Both the position numbers and the translations under genes were made by a program. The notes beneath the pieces are model-generated. The model worked only from the letters and a program-made list of their open reading frames with translations, had not been told where the DNA came from and made no database searches. A stretch of DNA of 64,000 nucleotides from Bedellia somnulentella (Eukaryota; Arthropoda; Insecta; Lepidoptera; Bedelliidae), in the NCBI GenBank assembly GCA_963576735.1, contig OY755177.1, positions 18,600,001-18,664,000 of the forward strand, given 5' to 3'. This document shows, in pieces, positions 1-10,684 of the stretch; the first letter of the stretch is position 1, and every line of letters starts with the position of its first letter.

Positions 1-298
1 TCCTATACACATTTCACTCCCTTATTAGTAGGCACAGCGTGGCTATATAAAGAATGTCAATAAATCTATCAGTTCACTTCCTTCACTTCGATGCTTTTGG
101 ATGTCTATTTTAGGAATGTCGTAATGGTTTTAAAATAATTTATAATGCAAGCGGTGCATCTTGGTTACATTGGAATTCTTAACACGTTTAATAAAACATG
201 TTATGTAATAATACGGGGATTAAACAAGATGAGCGAAATATATTTTAGCTATCATCCTTATAAACAATTTTAGTTCAACAATAGTTAGCTAAACATAT

Positions 299-386
299 CA
301 ACTTCCAAATGTGGCCGAGGAGTTTCTAGCTCTGAAGCTCTGGCTACCCCTTTTTGGGATTTATGGTCGTGAGTATATGTATGTAG
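299..386 (+). repeat. Repeat A, 3' fragment
   Basis: This is the 3' third of the SINE-like repeat A. It runs from the CAACTTCCAAA block through the TCTGGCTACCCC block to the GTGAGTATATGTATG tail. The 5' two thirds are absent, as expected for a 5'-truncated retroposed copy. Bases 1-298 before it hold no gene or repeat that I recognise. Confidence 0.7.
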
Positions 387-390
387 GTAG

Positions 391-767
391 TTAGCGAAAC
401 ATATGCTTTACTCAAACGCAAGGCATCAAATACCATTATCAGCGGCAGATACATGGAACAATAAAAAACAAATAGTCTTATTTACAACCTGTACTAGCCC
501 CACCAACCAATTTCATCAATGGAGCGCGTATTGTAATCGTTGGTACCAAGTAGGCGTGCTATCCATATTAATAAGAACATTGCCAAAGCAAATATGCGAT
601 AAGTCATGACAAGGTATCCAAACATACGTTGCAATGTAGACTCAAGATATACCCACGTATTGTTTACTGAAATCATTATCACGTATTTCAGTTTCTTACA
701 GTGTTCTTGTGTTATAACCAGCTTTTTAGGGTTGCTTAAAGATATTATTTCTCGCTATATGCTTAAA
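391..767. other. No recognisable feature
   Basis: Short overlapping ORFs occur on both strands, but none has recognisable motifs, splice context or biased composition. I see nothing to annotate. Confidence 0.5.
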
Positions 768-976
768 CTAGCCAAACCAGCAAACGTTGTTTTGCCATAT
801 ACATTATTTTTAGAGTATTTCTAGTCTCTAAAAAAAATGTTAGGAGCTATTATGACTTCTGAGTAAAATAAAATTACATGAACCTATTCTAAGACCTACC
901 AATTCGGTGCAGCCGTTTGGGAGGACTTTGGTGGACAAAAACTGTGCACGGGTCACACACAATTATATATATTAGA
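768..976 (+). repeat. Repeat G copy
   Basis: This copy shares with 15761-15972 the CAAACGTTGTTTTGCC start. It also shares a middle of the form 'ttctcagacc(c/t)acc...aattc...caaccgttt/cagccgttt' and a tail ending in a TATATATTAG run. The two copies in the same orientation define a ~210-bp interspersed repeat. The layout resembles non-autonomous LINE-tail repeats common in Lepidoptera; I infer the class. Confidence 0.6.
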
Positions 977-2012
977 AGATATCAAAAACACTTTAGCGCC
1001 GGATGGTGTGTAAAATTTTGAAATAGTTTGAATGGTATTCTATATCCTACCAAATCGAAAAAGGTTTATAGGCGCCAAATTAGTCGCCCACCAATCACTA
1101 AAAAGAAAACCGTTCGTCGTCTCGTATGACACCAATGAAATGTCAATAAATGGTTATTGTTATTCTATGACAGAGCAGGTTGTATTATAATGAAAGCAAA
1201 ACATTATTTTATTGATAGTAAGCGATATTTTTCCCTACTCTATACCTATTTCATCCAATCCTACAAACCACTCTGTTCCACTAGTTTAAAACTAATCTAT
1301 CTTTGCCTGACTGACTAACCAAATGTCAGGTTTAGCTTCACCCACTTCTCACGGCGAAGGCAATCAAGCACACCTAACGTAAATGAGGTGTCTACGACGC
1401 GTCAAAATACTTATACTCCGAGCATAAGGTTGCAACATTGCCCAATAGTTCAGACGGTACACGTTTTTGCCTCCGTGACATTTGGCCACATAGCTGCGGT
1501 CTTAGACTAAGTTAGAAAACATAGACAGGGCAGAATTCTACAAGCTGGATATAACTACGCATTTGTTAATACATTTAAAAAAATATAGTCACCATATTTT
1601 ACTTTTTTAATTTAATCTGATCCTATCATCAGAATTATAAATGAAAATTGTAGTTCGTTTGACTAAGAATTGGAATTGAGAAGCTCCTAAATTTGGTGTT
1701 ATAATAGGTGATTGTTAATAAATGTCCCCACCCTAGTCATCTAACCTAACCTTGATAGAGTGGGCTACGTACGTACGCACTTTTAACGACCCTTATCGTG
1801 ATAGGACTGTGACCGACGGCTTACCGTGCTCTTCGTTTCAAAGCCCAAACTGTTTTTTCGGCAGTGCCCTAAGCCATTTGATAAGCTTTATAACCTAAGC
1901 CAACCTTTATATTTTATATATAGACAATGGACAACCTTTGTTATTATATATATTCTACGCCTTTTATTTTATACTACCTCTTAACGTAAACCACTTCAAT
2001 TCCGTTACCAAT
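977..2012. other. No recognisable gene
   Basis: I found no coding region or repeat family here. A palindromic ACGTACGTACG run near 1770 and a CTAACCTAACC motif near 1742 are the only local patterns. Confidence 0.5.
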
Positions 2013-2249
2013 CTATAGTTTCCCAGTCAGTCTGCGAGTGAAGGTGGCAGGCTGGCTGGGATGCCACAGGTCTTGTACATTCACCCGGCGCATTCCAGAG
2101 GCCGTAAGTTGCAAAACGCTGCCTACCTGGCGGAGATATGGCGAGAATTTCAAGAGCTCGCTCACCAAATTCCGAAGTGAGGAACTTGGAATCTTATCGG
2201 AGTTGTTTTGAAAGATTGCTTTGAAAGATTTGCTACAATGTTTTGACAA
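2013..2249 (-). other. Isolated 78-codon ORF, unrecognised
   Basis: A minus-strand reading frame of 78 codons in a patch with clearly higher GC than its surroundings. The predicted peptide has no domain that I recognise. It could be a remnant of a mobile element or an old exon; no splice partners were found. I do not claim it as a gene. Confidence 0.2.
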
Positions 2250-2340
2250 GTATTGTTGCGTAGTTTGTCTGACAATTTTGCGAGTTTACTATTGACTCAA
2301 TTAGTTTAAAACACTGTGTAAGAAATAGTGTATAACTAGA

Positions 2341-2562
2341 ACATACATGTGCTCTGGGCTTTAAATCCCTATAAGGGGTAGCCAGAGCTTCAGAATACGA
2401 AATTATTCAGCCACTTTTCTAAGTTAAGTGGGAGAAAAGATTGTAAATCAAAGGTTCTTGGTGATGGGTCTTCAACCGCATCGCCCCAAGATCACTTTAA
2501 AAGCCCCAATACCTAAGTCACCTTATGATCACCCACGGGCAGAAATGGGGTAGTGCTATTAG
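2341..2562 (-). repeat. Repeat A, near full length
   Basis: Read on the minus strand, it runs from the GTGGGTGATC block through the TTTGGGGCGATGCGG-like and GGTTGAAGACCC-like blocks to GGCTACCCC and an ACATGTATGT tail. Only the first ~20 bases of the head (TGTGTAGTGTCGG) are missing. Confidence 0.75.
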
Positions 2563-2704
2563 TGAATTGAATATAGTAATGTTTTTTAAGTTCAGGTTAA
2601 GGCACAAAGTTCAGGGATTTTATAATGCACACACATACTGTAAAAGTAATATAGAACCAATTTTAAGTACAAATTCGTCTAGACAAAGTTAATTGTAAAT
2701 AGAT

Positions 2705-3043
2705 AACATAACATAAACATAAACGTTCACGCCGAATATCCCCGAAGGGGTTGGCAGAGGTACTAATACTTCTGAACATCACGTGACTTTGTCACCTGGA
2801 CAGTGTACTCACGTGATAGGTGGCAGGCCTATCGCCGTATTGTACGAATACACTGTCACATGACTAAGTACAACTCAGCCATGTGGGTTTCCTCACGATG
2901 TTTTCCCTCACCGTTAACAACCATGATAAATAACCACACATATGTCTTTAGAAAAGACAAATTGGTGTAGGCCCGACCCAGGATTTGAACACTAGTCGTT
3001 TGCACGATAACCGAGTGTTCTACCCACTGGGCTATCACGGTTG
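2705..3043 (-). repeat. Repeat C, tRNA-derived SINE
   Basis: The minus strand begins with a tRNA-like head: A-box TGATAGCCCAGTGGGTAG and B-box-like GTGTTCAAATCCTGGG. It then follows the C body to a CCCCTTCGGGGATATTCGG hairpin and a GTTTATGTTATGTTAT-type tail. Compared with the copy at 50089 it lacks about 30 bases in the GTGGGTACTCTGAACACC region. The tRNA head is a fossil pol III promoter, not a functional tRNA gene. Confidence 0.85.
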
Positions 3044-3807
3044 TAAATAGATATGATGTTTCATATAACATGACATTATTTAACCTATTTAGATCATTTA
3101 CGCCGCACGCAGCGACAACCTATACATGTTTTTTGCACGCTATGGTAATCTGATATAGCTATTGTAATGTTGGGTAAGCATATCATAAAAACTTGTAATA
3201 ACAAGACCATGGCCGACCTTTTCTTACCAATAGATGTCGTAAATGTCAAACAATGTATTTAAAACAAAAAACTTTGACCCTCATACTATCGAAGAAAGGG
3301 AAACTATTTTTGATGATGATGGTAATTAAGTTTAGAGGATTAAAAGTAAAATAACATGATTTATACTGCATTACAATGAAAAATGGATCACCAACAAAAA
3401 TATCGAATAGAAGTCAGCACTTGACCTATTTTCTTAAAAATAACGACGTGATAACTCTATTTGCGTACGTTCTACTATTTATGTTGTATGGACCATTTCT
3501 TATTCGTCTTAAGAAAAGTTGTTATGACTACAAACACTAGACACTTGTTTTTTATGAAGGCATCTATTCTCTATTAAAAATCTCTACTTAAAAACTTTAT
3601 TGATATTACATATTTCAAATATTAAAACGTCCTTAGGAATAATTTATTATTTATGATGCATTGGTCGAGACACTTAAAACTAACCGGATGTTTTGGCTAA
3701 TTCTAATTTCGAATCATACTTTAAATTAAGATAATACATTGAGTCTACATCTTTTGAATTTGTATAATGCAAATACTTTTGAAATTAATAAATGAGCCTA
3801 AAAAAAA
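3044..3807. other. No recognisable gene
   Basis: AT-rich sequence with no convincing ORF. A weak resemblance of 3090-3220 to 45090-45170 (ACCATGGCC, acgcagc-acctacatgttt) suggests a very old shared repeat, but it is too diverged to call. Confidence 0.4.
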
Positions 3808-3905
3808 TTGGTGGATGTAAACGAAGCTCGCGGTTTGCCAGAATCTTAAATGGCGATGGATAGTCTCTGCCTACTCCAATAGGAAATCATAGCTAGAGTA
3901 TTTGC
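3808..3905 (+). repeat. Repeat B, LINE 3' end fragment
   Basis: Contains the conserved GGATGTAAACGAAGCT and GATAGTCTCTGCCTAC blocks of the B family, the 3' end of a LINE reading frame (see 22741-22989). Degenerate and 5' truncated. Confidence 0.65.
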
Positions 3906-4149
3906 ACGTATAGCATGATAAAGTATTACTAGATATCAAGTCAGTATCAACTGAGCCACAATAAAAGCGTGAGGTGCATTTTTATCTATTATACTCCAAT
4001 GCAAGACTCGTTGTGAATGGAAGGATGCAATCTCAACCAATTACCATTATCATTATTCGCCTCGGTATCAGATCTAACTATTATTATCTAGCACGTTTCA
4101 GGCATTATGTCTAAGGACTGATATTAATTACTTTAGGAAGACAATTAAG

Positions 4150-4320
4150 CTGTGTAGTGCTGGCTTAGAATAGCACTACCCCATTTGTTCCCACGGGTTT
4201 ACGTAAGAGGCAACTTAAGGTATTGGGGTTTATGAAGTTCTTTTTGGGCAATCCGGTTGGAGACCAGAATTTTAGGTTGTGAAGCTCTAGTTACCCCTTT
4301 TAGGGATATATAGCCGTGAA
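4150..4320 (+). repeat. Repeat A with internal deletion
   Basis: The head TGTGTAGTG and the end AGGGATATATAGCCGTGA are both present. About 70 bases between GGTTGGAGACC and the TCTAGTTACCCC block are missing. Confidence 0.75.
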
Positions 4321-4383
4321 CCATGAAAATCTTGTTTGCTGCAAGCTTTTGTTGAAAAGGTAATTGAAATTCAATTTGACGTT

Positions 4384-4475
4384 TTACAAAGTTTTGGCTA
4401 GAGAATTATTATCATATATGTTATATCATATATATTATGACTTTACAAAGTTTTGGCTAGAGAATTATTATCATA
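4384..4475. repeat. 33-bp exact direct repeat
   Basis: The sequence starting TTACAAAGTTTTGGCTAGAG occurs at 4384-4416 and again, identical over 33 bases, at 4443-4475. A short TATATCATATATATTATGA spacer separates them. This is a local tandem duplication. Confidence 0.85.
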
Positions 4476-4670
4476 CCGTATATTTCAGAGAGTGAGGTAT
4501 GTACTAGTTCTAACGCCTTTTATTCCCATGAGGGTAGACTAAGACTATCGCTGGCAACTTAGAACGATCCTGCCAAATATAGCATGCTTCGGATACACCC
4601 ATAACTCTTCTCTTTTATTCTTCTCACTTGGGACTCCAGCCTTCGTACTCGTAAAAACGTTAAAATTTAT

Positions 4671-4770
4671 CGTAAATGAATCTCGAGAGGTTTGTCAAGA
4701 TCGTACAAAGTAGCAAACGATAGTATCTGCCCAACCCAATGGGAATTAATAACACGAGTATATGTATGTA
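4671..4770 (+). repeat. Repeat B, LINE 3' end fragment
   Basis: Carries AGAGGTTTGTCAAGATCG, a degenerate AGTATCTGCCCAACCCAATG and the GAGTATATGTATGTA tail. It is followed directly by the target duplication of the neighbouring D element. Confidence 0.75.
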
Positions 4771-4780
4771 TTATAATGTC

Positions 4781-5047
4781 ATTTTTTAAATCTTTTTATT
4801 CATGAAAACCTCATGTGGGGATTATTACTAATAAATAAAGGAAAGAAAAATTTCGACACAGGCGGGAATCGGCACGCGGGCACTACTTAAACGTGTAAAA
4901 GAAATAAAGGATAGAAGAATTTCGCGCTGGCAGCCATTGACTCGGTAGCTCAATTGGCAGAGCGACGGGGGCGTATACCCGAGGTCGCGGGTTCGATTCC
5001 CGCCTGTGTCGAAATTTTTCTTTCCTTTATCTATTCTTTATTTATTA
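4781..5047. mobile_element. Repeat D: tRNA-containing inverted-repeat element with 10-bp TSD
   Basis: The 267-bp insertion is flanked by the exact 10-base duplication TTATAATGTC (4771-4780 and 5048-5057). Its left part reads CCTCATGTGGGGATTATTAC, then GGAAAGAAAAATTTCGACAC and the start of an inverted tRNA 3' end (AGGCGGGAATCG). Its right part is a tRNA-like unit followed by the complement, CGAAATTTTTCTTTCC. So the end of the SINE is present once in each orientation. Such an insertion fits retroposition with an inversion event; that mechanism is inferred. Confidence 0.75.
4939..5010 (+). other. tRNA-like sequence inside the D element
   Basis: It shows an A-box (TAGCTCAATTGGCAGAGC) and a perfect T-arm (GCGGG TTCGATT CCCGC). 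The acceptor ends (GACTCGG against CTGTGTC) pair poorly and the anticodon arm is irregular. I call it a SINE head rather than a working tRNA gene. Confidence 0.6.
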
Positions 5048-5321
5048 TTATAATGTCCCCCAATGTAAATCTTGCTACTAATTATATGATGGACATTGGC
5101 CATCAAAGACGACAACTAGTGTTAGTAACCCGATGGCGGTGCGGCCCAAATGTCTACTTGGTGTGACGACCTTGTTTTCATTCTCGTTCGGGGACAAGTG
5201 GTTTCGTTTCAGTCCGATAATACAGATTTAACTGCGATTTGTGTTATGCAATTGGTTTATTAGTTGTATGCGGTGTATGAGGGCAGCATTATAATTTTAA
5301 ATAAACGATTTACTACAAAAA

Positions 5322-6515
5322 AAATAAACGGACAGTAAAACTTATCTCTAAAAAACTATCACTAATTCACTAAAAAAACTCAGAGTGATTTAAGAACTTA
5401 TCACTAAAAAGTATAAAATAAAAAAGAAAAACAAAAACTTCAAATTAAAAACTAAACAGAAAAATTAAATATTATTATTTTTTATTTAAAAAAGAACCGC
5501 CTTCAAAAATCCAACTGAAAAGTATAAAATAATTTTTATTTATTTTATTATGTACAACTCTATACAACTTCTTCTTTTTGAAGTCGGTGCCAAACCAAGT
5601 TTCATGACAAAGAAGAACGAATATTAGTGGCCCGCTCAAGTGGAGTGAGTTCCCCTCCCCATCAGCGTATGTCATCCTTATAAACCTTCCTTTTTAATCA
5701 ATTAATAAAAAAAATCGCATCGAAATTCATTTCGTAGTTTTACAGATTAAAGTATACATAAGGATGTCCCTATATCCCAGACAGGGAGAGAGAAAGCGAC
5801 TTTGTATTATGTAGTGATTTAGATTCTCGATCGTCTTTTTACAAAGTGTTAGAAGTATTGGTTGTGCCAACTCGGTGCATGCATGTCTCTGTCGAATTGT
5901 TGATTCCGTTAGTTTTAAAATCTGATAATCTTACATAACCTAACCTAACGTCAGTTTACTATCTCGCTATCTATCTAAAATTATAATTTACTAGTATTTA
6001 CAGTTTTACGGTGACATGTATATTATGATAATTTCTCTGCGGAGTGCGACGCATGCGCACCAGGCTAAGCACCGCTCACTGTCCCCCAATTCCATCCTTT
6101 ATAAAGCGACGTCGTTGCGAGCGGATGAAATTTCTTGATTTTTGAGCGCGATTGTGTTACCTACTGTTGTTGAGGCACTATCGATTGATTTATTATAAGT
6201 ATGGTTTTCTCTATGTAGCAATTTTCATTTTGGATTTGTCTGTTTGGCACCGACTTCAAAAAGAAGAAGTTGTATAGAGTTGTACATAATAAAATAAATA
6301 AAAATTATTTTATACTTTTCAGTTGGATTTTTGAAGGCGGTTCTTTTTTAAATAAAAAATAATAATATTTAATTTTTCTGTTTAGTTTTTAATTTGAAGT
6401 TTTTGTTTTTCTTTTTTATTTTATACTTTTTAGTGATAAGTTCTTAAATCACTCTGAGTTTTTTTAGTGAATTAGTGATAGTTTTTTAGAGATAAGTTTT
6501 ACTGTCCGTTTATTT
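5322..6515. repeat. Large inverted repeat: 274-bp arms, 646-bp centre
   Basis: The left arm (5322-5595) and right arm (6242-6515) are reverse complements of equal length. I see no indel or clear mismatch when I read along them. Arms start at AAATAAACGGACAGTAAAAC and end at GAAGTCGGTGCCAAAC. The unique 646-bp centre has no long ORF. The arms are AT-rich with a small GC patch (GAACCGCCTTC). No target duplication is obvious at the outer ends. It could be a foldback-type element or a palindromic duplication. Confidence 0.85.
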
Positions 6516-6798
6516 TATAGTTTTTTTAACAGGTAGTTATAATATTTGTTATTATGACTTTAGCTTACTTGTTACTATTTTGTTTACCTGCGGGCCTAGG
6601 TAGAAAATCAAAGGATGCTTTAAGGAAAAGTCGCGTAATGGAGAACGAAACACCCATCGAAAAAAAAACAAAGACAGCAGGGCAAGCACGAGCCGTATTT
6701 AAACTAGTTATCGCGTGGGATAAAGCAGCCATCTTTTACGCACTTACTTAGTATCGTATACTGCCATCTCATTCTAACCGTTATCGTGTCGATAACTC

Positions 6799-7050
6799 GT
6801 GCTTGACCTTCAGAATGAGAGAGATCGTCAGCGTGCTGCTCTTGCTGCCGAAACAGATGAGCAAAGAGAAGTTCACCCATCACAAATGCGAAGAAACACT
6901 CTTATATATATATATGTAGTGTTGAGTCGTGTAAAATCCCTTGATGAGATGGCTTTCAGTGATATAGATTCAAAGAAATTACTTAACCATCCCCATGACG
7001 AAAGAGCCTTGATTGAAATGACCAGGATGAAAAACATGATGTTGCAATAT
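6799..7050 (+). pseudogene. Helitron-like protein remnant (N-terminal repeat joined to helicase end)
   Basis: The reading frame from 6799 contains RDRQRAALAAETDEQREV. This is like the arginine/glutamate repeats (AETDEQR) near the N-terminus of animal Helitron Rep-helicases. About 15 residues later it has VVLSRVKSLDEMAFSDIDSK, like the last helicase motif (..SRVKSLDGL..) of the Pif1-type domain. In a complete Helitron these are more than 1,000 residues apart, so most of the protein has been lost. After about residue 80 the frame runs into AT-rich filler. Family membership rests on recognised motifs only. It lies between the inverted repeat and the minisatellite, which may be parts of the same decayed element. 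Confidence 0.55.
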
Positions 7051-7209
7051 TATATTTTTTTCTTCAATATAATTAAGAGTAATTTATTCATGTTTTTATA
7101 TACTTTTTTGTTCAATAATTTAGTAACTCTGTTTATTACTAATAAAAAAACTTTATTAACATATATTGATAAATTTCTGTCTAGTATTGATAACTTTACA
7201 TACATACTT

Positions 7210-8128
7210 ATATTTCAAACTAAGAAACCTCCTTTTTTTCGAGTCGGTTAAAGAACTTAAACCTTCTCCTGAATGTAATAGCATAAACTGATAACTCTTT
7301 GTCTAATAATAACTAAGAACCTTCAAACTTACATACATACTTATAGGTGAAACTCAGAAACCCCTTTTTTGAGACGGTTAGATCACTAAAACCTTGTCCT
7401 GAAAGTAACAAGTAGTTTTCTGAAAATCGCATCCAAATAGCTTAAACGAAACGCGAGATAATCGCCGACCAACATACATACATGCAGGTCAAACACAGAA
7501 CCTCCTTTCTTTTAGAGTCGGTTAAATCACTTAACCCATCTTCTAAATGTAACGAATACTTCACTGAAAACCGCATCTAAATAGCTTAAGCCAAACGTGA
7601 GATAATCGCGGACCAACAGACATACATACAGGTCAAATACAGAACCTCCTTTTTTTTTTTGGTCGGTTAAGGCACTTAAACTTTTTCCTAAATGTAACGA
7701 ATACTTTTCTGAAAACCGCATCCAAATAGCTTAAGCCAAACGTGAGATAATCGCGGACCAACAGACATACATACAGGTCAAACACAGAACCTCCTTTCTT
7801 TTTTTGGTCGGTTAAGGCACTAAAACCTTCTCCTAAATGTAACGAATACTTTTCTGAAAACCGCATCCAAATAGCTCAAGCCAAACGTGAGATAATCGCG
7901 GACCAACAGACATACATACAGGTCAAACACAGAACCTCCTTTCTTTTTTTGGTCGGTTAAGGCACTAAAACCTTCTCCTAAATGTAACGAATACTTTTCT
8001 GAAAACCGCATCCAAATAGCTTAAGCCAAACTCGAGATAATCGCGGACAATTATACATACATACATACATACATACATACATACATACAAACAATCGAAC
8101 TGAGAACCTCCTTTTTTGAAGTCGGTTA
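7210..8128. repeat. Minisatellite, ~144-bp unit, about 6 copies
   Basis: The marker GAACCTCC (or a one-base variant) recurs at about 7223, 7357, 7498, 7642, 7788, 7932 and 8103. Each is followed by a (T)n-GGTCGGTTAA block, AATGTAACGAATACTTTTCTG and AACCGCATCCAAATAGCTTA. The three units from 7642 to about 8040 are nearly identical; the outer ones are diverged. Period is 134-146 bases, with the last spacing longer owing to a CATA run. Minus-strand ORFs through the units are side effects of the repeat. Confidence 0.85.
8053..8089. repeat. (ATAC)n microsatellite
   Basis: About nine ATAC repeats inside the last minisatellite unit. The other units have only two or three copies at the same place, so the run expanded locally. 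Confidence 0.9.
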
Positions 8129-8139
8129 AAAAAAGGCTA

Positions 8140-8305
8140 AAGGCTGGCGTCCGAAGTATGAAGAATAAAAGAGCATGTATGAAAAGATTGACGGATGTAA
8201 ACGAAGCTAGAGAGGTTTGTCAGGATCGTGCGAAGTGGCGATCAATAGTCTCTGCCTACCCCAATGGGAACTAATGGCGTGAGTATATGTATGTATGTAT
8301 GTATG
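8140..8305 (+). repeat. Repeat B, LINE 3' end
   Basis: A well-preserved copy. It runs from GGCTGGCGTCCGAAGTATGA through AGAGAGGTTTGTCAGGATCG and GATCAATAGTCTCTGCCTAC to a (TATG)n tail. Translation resembles the last ~45 residues of the frame at 22741-22989. 5' truncation and a short-repeat tail are typical of LINE insertions. Confidence 0.8.
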
Positions 8306-9229
8306 ATTTACTACAAGTATTTTATTAAAAACATATTTTATATTTTTGCAGTTATTTTCATTTGACAGTTTATTTAGGTTCAGTTGTAACTAGTGCAGGT
8401 ACACATTAACAAAAACTAAATTGAAAATTACATATTCTAAATTAAAAAAATAAAAGACATACATGTAATCTCAATAGGCGTTCTAACAAAAAAAAACAAC
8501 CGTTAACTTAAATTTGGAACTATAATACTCGCACCATGGAGTTTGAGCATTTAGTTAACCTCTTTTTATTTTCTAGTCATTTGATAATGATCTGTAGAAA
8601 TTTGATATCTATGGTCAGTGAACACAAATTCGCACCAGATGGATATTTAATAGCTGAACACCATAATTATTTGGAAAACTCACATATAATCTATAGAAAA
8701 AAATGCGTTTCCCTTGTTTTGGAACTTCACGCTATTTTATTACTATACTGGTAAAGGCCGGAGTGATATGGCATTTTTTCAGACTTACTAACAGTTTATA
8801 CTCATTAGGTAAACTATAGGAGTATAAACTATAGTTTATGAGTATAACTGTAACTATATTTCCAGTATACTCACAAAGTATTGGAGCCTATATTGTTCTG
8901 AATGAATTATATGACGGTGTATGTAGAGAATCAATTGAAAGCAATTCTTATTATAATGTTAATGAAAATTTTAATTTTAAAAGTTAAGAATTGATGATGC
9001 TGTAGCATTAATTAGGCTACACGTACAAAGTTTTACTTATTTTTGCAAGTAAGGAAATCACTACCTACAGGCTTGCCAAAAGTGGATCTGCCGGTATGTT
9101 CTAATTGAAAATATGCTAGGCGTGTGTTAGTTTTTATGCCTTAATATACGTACATTAAAGACACACTCTTATGACACCTTAATAAACCTTCGATTGACAG
9201 CCAGACATTTCGAAAATATACTGAGAGAG
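8306..9229. other. No firm gene; one 72-codon ORF
   Basis: An ORF at 8536-8754 begins in a favourable ACCATGG context but is short, and its product is unrecognised. Near 8815-8860 there is a partly palindromic AAACTATAG/CTATAGTTT stretch. Nothing else is supported. Confidence 0.35.
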
Positions 9230-9452
9230 CTGTGTAGTGTCGGCTTTGAATAGCACTACCCAATTTCTTCCGATGGGTGTACGTAAGAGGCGACTAACGG
9301 TATTCGGGCTTTTAAAGGATTTTTGGGCGATGCGGTTGGAGACCTATCACCTACAACCTTTATTTCACCAACTTTTCCCCATGCAACTTCCGAAAGAGGC
9401 TGAGGAATTTCTTAGCTCTGACTATCCCTTCAAGGGATTTATAGCCGTGAAA
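9230..9452 (+). repeat. Repeat A, full length
   Basis: Runs from the head TGTGTAGTGTCGGCTTT through GGTTGGAGACCTATCACC to the end AGGGATTTATAGCCGTGA. The ORF across it is a by-product of the repeat. Confidence 0.85.
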
Positions 9453-10061
9453 ACTTACGTACACTCATAAGTTTCGTTTCGTTATTGGCATCACTGTTGC
9501 TCCTAACTGGTTTAGGCTTTAACTTACTCAAACCACTCCATCTGATTTGTGTGAATCTAGTATCGACAAGCATATAGAATCCAAGTAAATGTATTCCAAC
9601 CGATGGAATGTATTGTACAAAAACGTAGCGGCCGGCACCAGATTAAATACCTGATAGGTTACTTTTGTGGGACTGGTTCTATGATTTCTTTTACTTTTTC
9701 TTTCAAACCTTCCCATTTAGATGGTAATCTCTAATCTAGGTAGAAGTTTCATTTCTTGTAGAATACGGAGTGTGATAGGATTTGGATGTTTTTGGGGAAT
9801 ATCAATTTATATGACTCACTATACTATACTGCTAAGTACTTGTCGGAAGTAATCTATGGACTTAGAGCACCGATGGAGATAAATCTTTAAAACCAAAAAT
9901 TTACTATTACTACCCTTACAAAACCTAGTAAATACTGTGACGTCACAATGCATTACGAGTACAAAAAAAGTCCCGGTGTCCGATGACACAAAACGGCGCT
10001 AAAATTCGAATGCGCAAGCGCCGACCGAGCTTCCCGCTATGACGGGAATAGTCCACCCGGC
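9453..10061. other. No recognisable feature
   Basis: No ORF or repeat family recognised. A GC-richer patch occurs at 9990-10060. Confidence 0.4.
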
Positions 10062-10242
10062 CTGGCTCGCTTCCACACTACTCTCACAGCAATTTACCAC
10101 TCTATTACTATTGCATTACAGCTCATTATTCCTTAACACGTAACAGAGACTGGCTCGCTTCGCTTCCACATTATAGTCACTGCAATTTAGTACTCTTAAA
10201 CATACACATAAGAGCTCATTATCCCCTAACCCTTGACAGGGA
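10062..10242. repeat. Diverged ~88-bp tandem duplication
   Basis: CTGGCTCGCTTCCACA at 10062 recurs at 10150 as CTGGCTCGCTTCGCTTCCAC. It is followed in both by (t/a)a(c/t)TCTCAC-like, GCAATTTA-(c/g)-ACTCT and AGCTCATTAT blocks. This is an old two-copy tandem duplication. Confidence 0.7.
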
Positions 10243-10442
10243 TGTCGGTAAATCGTGTCGTCTACGTGTTTACGTAACGCCCGGCGATGAACTCAAAACG
10301 TCAGGCAGTTTTCCGGGCGAATTAGACGTAATACCTATTATTGTCCAAGATGGGACAATGGCTTCCAAGGTCAGCAGCATCGAGGTCGATTTGCGCTATT
10401 AAAGCTGCTATTACAGCATTTAAAAGCCACTTGACCAGCCGT

Positions 10443-10684
10443 CTAGTACCTGCTTAGAATGTCACTACCCCTTTCTACCCATGGGTGTCGTAAGAACCGA
10501 CTGACTAAAGGTATGGGGCTTTTTAAATGGTTTTTGGACGATGCGGTTAGAAACCCATCACCAACGATACTTTATTCTACCATCTTGTCCTATCCACTTC
10601 CAAATATGGCTGAGAAGTTTCCAGCTCTGAAACTAGCTACCCCTTTTCGGGATCTATGGCCATGAGTATATGTATGTACGTATA
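10443..10684 (+). repeat. Repeat A, variant subfamily
   Basis: Starts CTGCTTAGAATGTCACTACC and ends CCATGAGTATATGTATGTA. Compared with the main family it has GTCACTACCCCTTTCTACCC and TTTTTGGACGATGCGG. The copy at 44062 shares both differences, which defines a second subfamily. Confidence 0.8.

Noticed and set aside
4939..5010. Functional tRNA gene
   Set aside because: Acceptor strands do not pair, the anticodon arm is irregular, and it is part of a dispersed SINE.
7527..8011. Three overlapping minus-strand ORFs with the same MRFSEKYSLHLG start
   Set aside because: They are the same minisatellite unit read repeatedly; the repetition explains them.
8536..8754. 72-codon ORF with an ACCATGG start
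   Set aside because: Too short and unrecognised, with no splice partner; only the start context is good.
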